NCBI GenBank assembly: GCA_902773035.1
Contig: CACYDB010000100.1
Span: 1-22,243 of the forward strand
Source: an uncultured Ruminococcus sp.
Lineage (GTDB): Bacteria; Bacillota; Clostridia; Oscillospirales; Acutalibacteraceae
Direction: 5' to 3'
DNA length: 22,243 nt
The notes beneath the pieces are model-generated. The model saw only the letters and a program-made list of their open reading frames with translations, was not told where the DNA came from and did no database searches. Positions 7,567 to 15,454 of this stretch are shown here, piece after piece. Both the position numbers and the translations under genes were made by a program. Each line of letters begins with the position of its first letter. Within the stretch, counting starts at the first letter, position 1.

Positions 7567-9771
7567 TTACGCCTCCTGAGCTTCGGTATTATTTTCGTTC
7601 AGATACTCAAGGAAAACATTGACAAGCTTCGGGTCAAACATAACGCCCGAGTTTTCCACCATAAAGCTCTGAGCTCTCTCCTTGCTCCACGCTCGCTTAT
7701 AGGAACGCTCCGATACAAGAGCGTCATAAACGTCGCAGACCATGGTGATTCTTGCGATCAGCGGAATCTCCTCGCCCTTAATGCCGTTCGAGCCTGTTCC
7801 GTCAAATCTCTCGTGATGATATTTCGCGATAACAGCCGCGTCGGACAAAAGCTTATCGTCGCTGAAAGCCGAGAGGATGATATATCCGAAATCGGTATGA
7901 CAGCTTACGACGACCTGCTCATCCTTGGTCAGTCTGCCGTCCTTGTTGATAATACTCTTTGGAATCGCGATTTTACCTATATCGTGAAGCTTTGACGCCA
8001 GTGAATATCTCTCAGCGTCCTCCTCGCTCATACCCAGCCTTCTGCACAGCGCGAAAACATACTCCGCGATATGAATAAGGTGATCGGGCGAGTAGCCGTT
8101 GTCGATCTCGGTATTCTCGGCAAGCTCCGTGAATATAATGTCGAGACGGTTATTACCGTCGTCACAAAGCTTCTGATAAGCGGTTTCAAGTCCGCAGTAG
8201 ACGGTCTCGATCATACTGATAAAGAATACCTCAAGACCGTTGACAACGTTTTCAAAGTGCATAACCGCGCATACGCCCGAGTCATTTTTAAGCACAAAAT
8301 CAAAATAAGTTTCCGAGAACATGCAGTCCTTATTATTTTTCAGACAGTTCTTCTCGATCATTTCATAACGGCAAAGGGAAATATTATTGTTGATGATTTC
8401 CTTAAATCCGTTTTCATTTTTTACAGCCACGCAAAAACGCAGGTCTGAATTTTCACTGTTATATTTTTTCAGCAGCCCGCTGATTTCTCTCGCCGCGGTG
8501 TCAAAGAACACATCACTGTCGCCGCACACAAGCATACGGCGGATAAACTCCGAGATATTGTTTACGGACTCGCTGTAGCGGGAAATCTCATCGTTGATAT
8601 CGCTGTTCTTGCGGGCATAGTTATAATCCATTATGTTGATAAACTCAAGCATACCTACGATCACAAGCGTCGGGAATGACACCGCGAAGGCGTAATATGA
8701 GTTTGATCTGAATATAAGAAGCAAGCCCGCTATAAGAGAAACAAACGTATAGTACACGCCCAGCACATATGTCGGAATAGCGTACATCGTACGCTCCGTA
8801 ACATACGGGACAAAGCTGATCGCCGTGTAAGCCGCGTAAACAACCGTAACAGCGGCGATTACGATCTCGGCGATAAAGAACAGCGAAGGTACAACCGACG
8901 CCGCTCCCGCGAGCAATACAACTAACGTCGTCAAGCCGAAGATCACAAGACTCTTTTTGGAAATCAAGAGTCTCCGCGCCAGACACGCTACGCCGAATAC
9001 AAGCGTTAAATGCAACGCCGTCGTCTTAACGCTGAGCCAGAACGGCGCGTTGAACATATAGGTCGAGTCGCTTATATTGCCGATCGAAACGGCGATACCC
9101 GTATACATCATCAAAAGCGACGCCAGCAGCGATCGGTAACGCATATGATTTTTCAGCGACAAAAACGCGAAAAAGATCAGAGCGCAGAATCCGAGGAAAA
9201 GCAGAGCTATTCCCGCGATCAACGCCGGATTGATAACAAAGGCTGTGTTTTCCGAGTCGGAATAAGACGCCTCAAATCTTACGGAGAGCGGAACCTTCAT
9301 AAAGACCTCGACCTCCTGCTCACGCTCCGAGGCTTCGAGCCTTATCGCGTTATAGCAGTTTCCGACATACTGAGCGCTGTCAAACTGGTTGTTATAAACC
9401 TCTTTTCCATTGACCGAAATCTTTATCGGAGAATGGTCGGTAAGGATAACAAGAGTCTTTGACTTCTTCATCGGTTCAAAGGTTCTTGTGAGATAAAGAT
9501 TTTCCTTTTTGATACTCGACTCGGTAACGATCGGATTCTGAATGTTCGCAACCCTCAGCTCCTTGCCGGGAACGCTGTCGGCGTTCGAGGAGTAGCCGTA
9601 ATCCCATGACCTGATCGAGCTGTCGTTCTCGGGATCGTTGACAAAGAAGTCTCCGACAACATATATCGCGGCGGAAAGCGCCAGAATTATGAGGGAAACG
9701 CCGATAAGGGAGATTATTCCCCCCTTGTTATCCTTAATTTTGTTGTATACTTCACCAATTTTCTTAAACAT
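7567..9771 (-). CDS. Multipass membrane sensor with HD-GYP-like phosphohydrolase domain
   Basis: Numbering is from the upstream TTG at 9777; I prefer the ATG at 9771 (734 residues), although an AAAGGAG sits rather far upstream of both. Residues 21-42 form a membrane helix. Residues 50-180 are an extracellular beta-sandwich-like region. Residues 183-380 hold about seven membrane helices, like 7TMR-DISM receptors. Residues 405-535 are a GAF-like linker. Residues 570-725 form an HD domain: HDIGK (598-602), H627, HHE (654-656) and D682. HD-GYP enzymes hydrolyse cyclic di-GMP, but the signature reads DGTG-SNG here: the Tyr-Pro of GYP is absent and the loop is one residue short. Its place in the synthase cluster suggests it controls polymer production by removing a cyclic dinucleotide. 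The ligand sensed outside is unknown. Confidence 0.88.
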   Translation of the reverse strand: MFKKIGEVYNKIKDNKGGIISLIGVSLIILALSAAIYVVGDFFVNDPENDSSIRSWDYGYSSNADSVPGKELRVANIQNPIVTESSIKKENLYLTRTFEPMKKSKTLVILTDHSPIKISVNGKEVYNNQFDSAQYVGNCYNAIRLEASEREQEVEVFMKVPLSVRFEASYSDSENTAFVINPALIAGIALLFLGFCALIFFAFLSLKNHMRYRSLLASLLMMYTGIAVSIGNISDSTYMFNAPFWLSVKTTALHLTLVFGVACLARRLLISKKSLVIFGLTTLVVLLAGAASVVPSLFFIAEIVIAAVTVVYAAYTAISFVPYVTERTMYAIPTYVLGVYYTFVSLIAGLLLIFRSNSYYAFAVSFPTLVIVGMLEFINIMDYNYARKNSDINDEISRYSESVNNISEFIRRMLVCGDSDVFFDTAAREISGLLKKYNSENSDLRFCVAVKNENGFKEIINNNISLCRYEMIEKNCLKNNKDCMFSETYFDFVLKNDSGVCAVMHFENVVNGLEVFFISMIETVYCGLETAYQKLCDDGNNRLDIIFTELAENTEIDNGYSPDHLIHIAEYVFALCRRLGMSEEDAERYSLASKLHDIGKIAIPKSIINKDGRLTKDEQVVVSCHTDFGYIILSAFSDDKLLSDAAVIAKYHHERFDGTGSNGIKGEEIPLIARITMVCDVYDALVSERSYKRAWSKERAQSFMVENSGVMFDPKLVNVFLEYLNENNTEAQEA

Positions 9772-9822
9772 AACCAAATTGCGTACAGGCGCTCTCCTTT
9801 ACAGATTTTTACGAGGAATACT

Positions 9823-10029
9823 TTATGTGGATAAAGCGGAATATTTTTTAAGAAGGCTCTTTACATCCTCGTTTGTTACGTGTTTATCGTCTGACAGGTC
9901 AACCAAAAGATCGCTGAGCCCGTCAATTATTTCGTTTATCGCGTCAATATGAGCGGATATTTCGATAAGAGCCTCGCGAAGCTCGGCGTTTTCAGCTTCA
10001 AGATTAATAATATTTTCCATATTTTCCAT
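9823..10029 (-). CDS. Small coiled-coil protein, 68 residues
   Basis: This is a hypothetical acidic protein with no signal peptide or membrane segment. Residues 5-45 show a heptad-like pattern of Ile/Leu positions (IINLEAENAELREAL and so on), so a coiled coil or helical bundle is likely. The C-terminal 20 residues look like a short helical tail with basic residues. It begins 3 bases after the lipoprotein stop. Two in-frame ATGs, nine bases apart, arise from a tandem repeat; either could be used. It sits directly upstream of the HD sensor and may be a small partner of that protein or of the synthase complex. I recognise no family. Confidence 0.7.
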   Translation of the reverse strand: MENMENIINLEAENAELREALIEISAHIDAINEIIDGLSDLLVDLSDDKHVTNEDVKSLLKKYSALST

Positions 10030-10032
10030 ATT

Positions 10033-10743
10033 TTAACCCACTTTTAACTCTGCGATGACAGGCTTTTTATTATCAAGCTTAACTGTCAAAGTAGTCCTTC
10101 CCAGCTTTGAGCTTTTCTTGAGCTCGTTGTAAAAGGTCGTGATGATCTCAACCTTATTCTTTGATACATCGGCGGCGTCAACGCGGTAGTATACATTTGT
10201 ACCGTAATTCGGCAGCCAGATCTCAAATTTTTTCTTACCCTTGTTGTAGAGCGACGATTTCTTCAGATCCACCTTAACGGAGCCGAAATGTTTTTTGAGC
10301 TCCTTCTGAATCTGATCCTCGTCAGCCTCACGATAGAGCACCTCGTCCTTGGGGATCTCATAGAGATTCTTATAGGAAAGATGCGAGAATCCGTACTGCG
10401 TCAGCATATCGACAGGAAGCTTCTCAACATTCTTGAAGCTGCCCGAGCCTAGTAAAAACGCGAGCTCAAAGCTTCTGATCGCGAAATCGCTGACCTTGAC
10501 CGTAACGCCCTTGAGCTTTACGGGATCGGTAAGTCCGTCGCCGTAGGCGTTGAATCCTTCCTTCTCAACGTCGCTGGCGGGAGCGGTCGTCACCACCTGA
10601 TAGGATGAGGTATTGTTTTCCTTCTGCTTAACATTCGGGTCTACTCCCCCGCAGGATGTAAAACCGATCATTGTCGCTATGACCGCGACAAGAGATACGC
10701 CGCGTAAAACCGCGGATTTTTTACTGTTTCGGTACTTTTTCAT
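10033..10743 (-). CDS. Putative lipoprotein, function unknown
   Basis: This is a 236-residue protein. The N-terminus is strongly basic (MKKYRNSKK), followed by a hydrophobic stretch and FTSCGG, a near-consensus lipobox with Cys31 as the lipid site. It should therefore be anchored on the outer face of the membrane. Residues 35-65 are a polar linker. The remainder is a mixed alpha/beta domain rich in Lys and beta-prone segments, with two YNxG/YGxN-type turns near 160-185, and it ends in a beta strand (LTVKLDNKKPVIAELKV). I recognise no family. An AGGTGAT lies just before the ATG. The gene starts 18 bases after a 15-bp hairpin and leads into the coiled-coil and HD genes, so it may be the first gene of the polysaccharide cluster. 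Confidence 0.78.
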   Translation of the reverse strand: MKKYRNSKKSAVLRGVSLVAVIATMIGFTSCGGVDPNVKQKENNTSSYQVVTTAPASDVEKEGFNAYGDGLTDPVKLKGVTVKVSDFAIRSFELAFLLGSGSFKNVEKLPVDMLTQYGFSHLSYKNLYEIPKDEVLYREADEDQIQKELKKHFGSVKVDLKKSSLYNKGKKKFEIWLPNYGTNVYYRVDAADVSKNKVEIITTFYNELKKSSKLGRTTLTVKLDNKKPVIAELKVG

Positions 10744-10760
10744 TTTATCACCTAAACCGA

Positions 10761-10797
10761 AGATATTCCCTACCGCGCGAATCGGTAAGGAATATCT
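10761..10797 (-). other. 15-bp hairpin between the beta-helix protein gene and the lipoprotein gene
   Basis: The arms at 10761-10775 and 10783-10797 are inverted repeats with a 7-base loop. The single C/A mismatch in the DNA becomes a G-U pair in the minus-strand RNA, so the transcript can form a full 15-bp stem. No U-run follows it on the minus strand, so it is not a standard terminator. It could be a processing or stability element, a partial terminator, or a protein site just before the polysaccharide cluster. Confidence 0.65.
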
Positions 10798-10816
10798 GAT
10801 TAAAAAATTTTACTCA

Positions 10817-12976
10817 TTAATAATCCCACACATATGTTGTATAACTACGATCGGGATTCTCCTCGTCGATTCTTACGAATACATCGGCGTCGCCGATTTT
10901 TTCGTAGTTATCATATGCGATAGCCTTGATTGTTGAGCCGAGAGGCAGGTTAACGGAGAGGAATTCAAGCGGCTTGTTGTAGCGGAAGTCCTCGAGAGTG
11001 TTAACGTGCTCTCTGCCTGTGTCGTAAACGACCTTGTCAATACCGGTCTGCTTATTATAGTCGCCGCTTCTGAATGTAAAGCGGTAAGCCATAAAGCACT
11101 TGTTTACGTCGGTTCTGAGTACAGCGTCGCCCTTGGGCAGAACGAAGCTCTTTGCAGCCTCGTCATAGCTGCGCTCGTCATACTTCTTGGAAACCTTTAC
11201 GGTATAAACAACAGTGCCTCTGAGTCCGAGTCCGTCGTCGGAATAGATTCCGTGCTGAGGAGAAGTGAATACCTCTCCCTCCTTGTGAATCTTCTTCTCA
11301 TTATTATCGTCTCTTGTGCTCCAGTCAACACAGCACATCTGGAACTTATATTCCTTGCCGAGCTCAATCTCAAGCGTATCGCCAGAATAGTAAACCGAGC
11401 CGTCCTCGAATCTTACCGCCATCGCGAGCGGAGTTACGATTCCGAGAGAAGTCTTTGTGACTGTAGCGTCGTCGTCATCATTATCGGAGCCCGTATTGTC
11501 GCCCGAGCCCTGCTCGTTGCCCGAGCCGTTATCGTTGCCGCCCGCGGCAGGCTGAACCTCGCCGCTGTCATCATTCGCGGGCTCTTTGAACTCTTCGATC
11601 CTTGACCACAGCGATACAGAATCAGCGGGAGCTACGTAAGTCATTCTGCCCTCGGGGCTCTCAACTGTTACGTCGTTGCAGTCAGCGATAGCGACAGAGC
11701 TCTCGCCGAAGAAATACTTGTCGGAGCTGCCGAAGTATTTGGGGTTAATCGAAAGCGTCTCGGCGTCCTTATCAACCGCGTACTCAGCCTTTGATACGGC
11801 GTAGAGATTTACGTTGTCGCCGACAACGATCGACTCAGCCTTGGGGATAGCGCCGTCAACAGGTGACTTCTGCTTGCTTGCTCCGATAGCGGGAGCGCCT
11901 GTAGCTGAAAGAGCGTAAACCTTGGCGTTGCCCTTGATCTCAATGCTGCCGCCTGTATGAGTGCCTCGTCCGCTGCCGATAGCAGCGCCGCCGCTGTTAG
12001 CCTCATTTGATCTTGCTGTGCCGGCGATAGCCGTTACGTCGGCGTTTCCGCCGATTTTAACGTTTACTTTGTAAGCGTCCTTGTTGTAATTAGCAGCCTT
12101 ACTTGTTCCGCGGCCGCCGCCGATACCCGCGCCGCCTGTGGAACCGATAGCTACGACCTTACCGCCGTTGATCTGAATGTCAGACGCGGAAGAACCGTAG
12201 CCGCCGCCGATGCCCGCCGCGAAGGAGCAGGGGTCGTTAGCGTTTATATCTGCGTAATTTCTTGTGTTGAAGTCGGCGTTTGAAGCCGCAGCGGCGTAAA
12301 CCTCGCCGCCGTTGATCACGATCTTACCCGAGTCATACTCGCCGACTGCCGCAACGCCTACCGCGCCGCCGCTTGTACCGTAACCGCTGCCTATACCCGC
12401 GCCGCATTCCTTGCCGTAAGCGTGGATAAGACCGCCGTTGATTGTGATCTTATTGCCGTTAACGTGGTAGCCTGAGCCGATGCCCGAGCCTCTTGCTCCG
12501 GCATAAGCGTTGATCGTACCGCTGTTGATCGTAATGGTGCCGACCTTTACTCTCTGATCCTCGGAAATGTTAGTACCTGTTCCGAACGAGCCTATAGCCG
12601 CTCCGAACTTACCTCCCGTTACGTTAAGCGTACCCTTTCCCTCAAAGGTAACGTCGCAACCGAAGTCAACCTGAATACCGCAGGATTCCTTCTGAGCGTC
12701 GCCGACGATTTCGCTTGTACCGTTGAGTACAAAGGTTACGTCCGATTTGTCCGTAACAAGAACAGGAGAATAGCCTAAACCTTCAGAGCTCATTGAGGCG
12801 TCTGTAAGATTAACTGTAGCTTTAGCCCCTTTTATTACCAACCTTGAGCAATCAGCGCCTACATTGTAAGTGCCGTCCTCGGTAATCTCGACCGTATTAT
12901 CTTCAGCGAAGGCAGAGACAGCCGAGGCTGAAAGAATAATCAGAAGCGCGAGAACGATGGATAATACCTTTTTCAT
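10817..12976 (-). CDS. Secreted beta-helix surface protein with Gly-rich repeats
   Basis: This 719-residue protein has a classic signal peptide (1-24, cleavage near SAFA). Residues 28-410 consist of short beta repeats typical of right-handed parallel beta-helices, as in clostridial carbohydrate-binding surface proteins: seven A/S-x-IG turns near 126, 164, 193, 254, 283, 331 and 362, alternating with ITINGG-like strands. Residues 465-505 are a low-complexity Asn/Gly/Asp linker. Residues 510-719 form a beta-rich C-terminal domain with no sorting signal, SLH or transmembrane segment. It is probably secreted, and may bind polysaccharide or coat the cell. GGAGAA lies upstream of the ATG, and the promoter is at 13085-13113. 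It lies upstream of the polysaccharide cluster and could share its transcript if the hairpin at 10761-10797 is passed. Confidence 0.85.
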   Translation of the reverse strand: MKKVLSIVLALLIILSASAVSAFAEDNTVEITEDGTYNVGADCSRLVIKGAKATVNLTDASMSSEGLGYSPVLVTDKSDVTFVLNGTSEIVGDAQKESCGIQVDFGCDVTFEGKGTLNVTGGKFGAAIGSFGTGTNISEDQRVKVGTITINSGTINAYAGARGSGIGSGYHVNGNKITINGGLIHAYGKECGAGIGSGYGTSGGAVGVAAVGEYDSGKIVINGGEVYAAAASNADFNTRNYADINANDPCSFAAGIGGGYGSSASDIQINGGKVVAIGSTGGAGIGGGRGTSKAANYNKDAYKVNVKIGGNADVTAIAGTARSNEANSGGAAIGSGRGTHTGGSIEIKGNAKVYALSATGAPAIGASKQKSPVDGAIPKAESIVVGDNVNLYAVSKAEYAVDKDAETLSINPKYFGSSDKYFFGESSVAIADCNDVTVESPEGRMTYVAPADSVSLWSRIEEFKEPANDDSGEVQPAAGGNDNGSGNEQGSGDNTGSDNDDDDATVTKTSLGIVTPLAMAVRFEDGSVYYSGDTLEIELGKEYKFQMCCVDWSTRDDNNEKKIHKEGEVFTSPQHGIYSDDGLGLRGTVVYTVKVSKKYDERSYDEAAKSFVLPKGDAVLRTDVNKCFMAYRFTFRSGDYNKQTGIDKVVYDTGREHVNTLEDFRYNKPLEFLSVNLPLGSTIKAIAYDNYEKIGDADVFVRIDEENPDRSYTTYVWDY

Positions 12977-12997
12977 AATACTTATTCTCCTTTCTCC

Positions 12998-13015
12998 GCG
13001 GTGAAATCACACCGC
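12998..13015 (-). other. Short leader inverted repeat upstream of the beta-helix gene
   Basis: GCGGTG and CACCGC flank a 6-base loop in the roughly 100-base leader of the minus-strand gene. An alternative pairing TCACA/TGTGA overlaps it (13007-13020). The two foldings exclude each other, so this is a possible weak leader switch. No known riboswitch consensus is recognised. Confidence 0.35.
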
Positions 13016-13084
13016 TGTGATCGCAAAGAATGTGAAAGAACTTCTATATAATTCAAAAAGCAAACACTATTCTATGCTATGCTG

Positions 13085-13113
13085 ATTATATCATAAAATC
13101 AACTTTTTGACAA
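13085..13113 (-). promoter_or_regulatory. Sigma-A-type promoter of the beta-helix gene
   Basis: On the minus strand TTGTCA (13108-13113) and a perfect TATAAT (13085-13090) are separated by exactly 17 bases. Transcription should begin near 13078, giving a leader of about 100 bases. CATAAAAT elements overlap and flank it. Confidence 0.8.
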
Positions 13114-13149
13114 CATATATTTTCACATTTTATGTTCATATCATAAAAT
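13088..13149. repeat. Three CATAAAAT half-sites around the promoter (direct and inverted)
   Basis: ATATCATAAAAT occurs exactly twice, at 13088-13099 and 13138-13149, 50 bases apart. The outer copy also forms a perfect inverted repeat ATTTTATG-N7-CATAAAAT (13127-13149), just upstream of the -35. One copy overlaps the -10. This geometry suits a regulator, but the region is AT-rich, so chance is possible. Confidence 0.4.
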
Positions 13150-13393
13150 TGTAAAAAACGACAGATTAAGCCTGAAAGACACGCAAAAGTTGACGTTATT
13201 GCACTAACAAAGCCTTCTCATTCCCTGCCCTTCGCCGTAAGATTTTGCCTGTTTTAGCAATTTTTTTATTTAATTATTTTCACAGCTTCAAAAAAGTTTT
13301 GAAAGCGGCGGATTTTCGGGATATTCAGCGGGCTAATCCTCTTCACAGCACAGGAAAATGAAACTTTCTTTCAGCAAATGCCATAAAAATATC
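13150..13393. other. Intergenic region without recognised gene
   Basis: The AT-rich interval lies between the beta-helix gene promoter and the glgB promoter. I see only an imperfect stem (GCTTCAAAA at 13285-13293 with TTTTGAAAGC at 13297-13306) and T-runs at 13258-13280. No credible open frame, tRNA or riboswitch is visible. Confidence 0.6.
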
Positions 13394-13422
13394 TTGCATT
13401 TATCAATAAAATATAGTACAAT
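13394..13422 (+). promoter_or_regulatory. Promoter of glgB and the STAS-kinase gene
   Basis: TTGCAT (13394-13399) and TACAAT (13417-13422) are 17 bases apart. The predicted start of transcription is near 13429, leaving a leader of about 70 bases before the TTG start of glgB. Confidence 0.72.
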
Positions 13423-13452
13423 AGAACTACTTTTTTGGAGTTTTTCGGAATA

Positions 13453-13474
13453 TCATACCGAAAAAGCGGTATGA
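13453..13474 (+). promoter_or_regulatory. Leader hairpin upstream of the glgB ribosome binding site
   Basis: TCATACCG (13453-13460) and CGGTATGA (13467-13474) pair perfectly around a 6-base A-rich loop. The stem ends 10 bases before the GGAGG at 13485-13489 and encloses an in-frame ATG at 13471. It could protect the mRNA 5' end or affect translation. No terminator T-run follows. Confidence 0.5.
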
Positions 13475-13497
13475 ATGATAATTTGGAGGTATATATT

Positions 13498-15402
13498 TTG
13501 AGTGTTTTTACAGATTCCGACCGCTATTTCTTTCATCAGGGAAAGGGATATGAGGTATACAAAAAAATGGGCTCGCACATCGGCGCGGAGAACGGCGTTA
13601 ACGGAACACGCTTCGCTGTATGGGCGCCAAACGCGAAAAAGGTTTGCGTAGTTTGCGACGCTCTCGGTTGGGATAACGAGCAGGAAATGGAGCCGAGCTA
13701 CGACGGAATTTGGGAACTGTTTGTCCCCGATGTCACAACAGGCGACGCGTACCGCTACGCGATTTATGATTCCGAGGGAGAAAGACGTCTGAAAAGCGAT
13801 CCCTACTCCTTTCGCTATGAGCTGCGTCCCGATAACGCCTCGGTGATCTGTCCCCTGCGCGAATACAAATGGAATGACGGCGAATATCAGAGCCGCCGCA
13901 ATAACAAGGTGGTTATTGATAAGCCGATGGCTATTTACGAGGTTCACCTCGGCTCATGGAAAAAGAAGTACAAGGACGAGGATGACCCAGACGGGTTCCT
14001 CAACTACCGCGAGCTCGGCGATGAGCTCGCCAAGTACGTATCGCATATGGGCTATACTCACGTTGAGCTGATGGGGATCTGCGAGTATCCCTTTGACCCT
14101 TCGTGGGGATATCAGGTAACGGGCTACTTCGCCCCCACCTCGCGTTACGGCTCGCCCGACGATTTCAGGTATATGATCGACACGCTCCACCGAAACAATA
14201 TCGGCGTAATTCTCGACTGGGTTCCCGCTCATTTCCCGAAGGATGATTTCGCTATGGGAAAGTTCGACGGCACTCCCCTGTACGAGTCCGCCGACCCTCT
14301 GAGAGCGGAGTTTCCGATCTGGGGCACCTACGCCTTTGACCACGGCAAGCCCGAGGTTCGCTCATTCCTTATTTCCAGCGCTTTTTACTGGATCAACGAG
14401 TTTCATATCGACTCCCTGCGCGTAGACGCCGTAGCGGCTATGCAGTACGCGGATTTCAGCCGCGAGCAGTGGCGTCCGAATATTCACGGCGGTCACATCA
14501 ACCTCGAGAGCACAAACTTTCTCAGACAGCTCAACTGCGATTTAACGACTATGACGAACGGATATCTTCTCGCCGAGGATTCATCCGTTGAGCAGGGCAT
14601 TACAAACGACGTGCACATCGGCGGTCTCGGATTTGTTCTGAAATGGAATATGGGCTGGATGTACGACACGCTCAAGTATCTCTCCTATGATTTCCACGAA
14701 CGCCGCTACCATCACGGCGAGCTGACTCATATCGCCGACTACGCGTTCACCGAGAACTTTATCCTCGTTCTCTCTCACGACGAGGTTCAACCCGAAAAGG
14801 CGTCGATCCTTCACAGAATGCCGGGAAGCTACGAGGATAAGCTCGGCGGAGTTAAGGCGCTGTACACCTTCCAGTTCACCTTCCCGGGAAAAAAGCTTCT
14901 GTTTATGGGACAGGACTACGCTCAGGATGACGAGTGGGATGTACTCAAAAGTCTTGACTGGAGCGTCGCTGAGGAATTCAGCCACCGCGACGTTCAGAGG
15001 ACGGTCCGCAGTCTGCTCTCCATCTACAAGGAGAACACCGTACTGCATCAGGACTCCAAGAATCCCGCGATTTTCGAGTGGGTCAACCGCGACTTTGCCG
15101 ACGCCAATATCATAAGCTATATCCGCAAGAATCCGTGGAACTACGACGAGGCGGTGCTTGTGATCTGCAATTTCTCGCCGTGGTATCACAACGACTACTC
15201 CTGCGGCGTGCCGCTGAATAACGGCGCTTACACAAGGCTTTTCAGCACCTACGACAACCTCCCCGGCTGCGGAGGTCCCGGTGAGTTGGGCGGATATCCG
15301 AAGCTTTACGCCGAAAACAATCCCTGCGACAACAGACCCTTCCGCATAAGATACGGTCTGCGTCCCTTTGAATCCATAATCATAAAGTTCCCGAAGTCTT
15401 AA
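13498..15402 (+). CDS. glgB: 1,4-alpha-glucan (glycogen) branching enzyme
   Basis: The enzyme cuts alpha-1,4-glucan and re-attaches the piece by an alpha-1,6 bond to form glycogen branches. The preferred start is TTG 13498, with GGAGG 8 bases upstream; the frame is open further upstream to 13435, but that start would lie only about six bases after the predicted transcription start. The product is 634 residues, close to the usual 630-730. It has an N-terminal CBM48 region (about 30-115), a GH13 barrel (140-510) and a C-terminal beta domain. The catalytic triad is visible: RVDAV (Asp310), LLAEDS (Glu360) and SHDEV (Asp428). PGKKLLFMG (463-471) is typical. One oddity is that the usual HDEVVHGK reads HDEVQPEK. 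It is probably co-transcribed with the kinase gene 52 bases downstream; no other glycogen genes are in view. Confidence 0.93.
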   Translation: MSVFTDSDRYFFHQGKGYEVYKKMGSHIGAENGVNGTRFAVWAPNAKKVCVVCDALGWDNEQEMEPSYDGIWELFVPDVTTGDAYRYAIYDSEGERRLKSDPYSFRYELRPDNASVICPLREYKWNDGEYQSRRNNKVVIDKPMAIYEVHLGSWKKKYKDEDDPDGFLNYRELGDELAKYVSHMGYTHVELMGICEYPFDPSWGYQVTGYFAPTSRYGSPDDFRYMIDTLHRNNIGVILDWVPAHFPKDDFAMGKFDGTPLYESADPLRAEFPIWGTYAFDHGKPEVRSFLISSAFYWINEFHIDSLRVDAVAAMQYADFSREQWRPNIHGGHINLESTNFLRQLNCDLTTMTNGYLLAEDSSVEQGITNDVHIGGLGFVLKWNMGWMYDTLKYLSYDFHERRYHHGELTHIADYAFTENFILVLSHDEVQPEKASILHRMPGSYEDKLGGVKALYTFQFTFPGKKLLFMGQDYAQDDEWDVLKSLDWSVAEEFSHRDVQRTVRSLLSIYKENTVLHQDSKNPAIFEWVNRDFADANIISYIRKNPWNYDEAVLVICNFSPWYHNDYSCGVPLNNGAYTRLFSTYDNLPGCGGPGELGGYPKLYAENNPCDNRPFRIRYGLRPFESIIIKFPKS

Positions 15403-15454
15403 TGATTTACAGATAGAATCTTTTTAATGCCCGCACAGGCGGAAAGGAATCAAA

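Noticed and set aside
11006..11605. 199-codon plus-strand frame opposite the beta-helix gene
   Set aside because: It is a hydrophobic shadow caused by codon bias of the opposite repeat-rich gene; no promoter or ribosome binding site.
13107..13136. Plus-strand TTGACA-N18-TATGTT as a second promoter
   Set aside because: It overlaps the much better minus-strand promoter (the TTGACAA palindrome gives it by chance), and no gene follows within 300 bases.
12977..13434. Cyclic-di-GMP or other riboswitch in the long intergenic region
   Set aside because: I looked for known conserved cores because of the HD-GYP-like neighbour, but no consensus was recognisable on either strand.
14581..15189. 202-codon minus-strand frame opposite glgB
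   Set aside because: It is antisense to a strongly conserved enzyme and has no ribosome binding site or domain.
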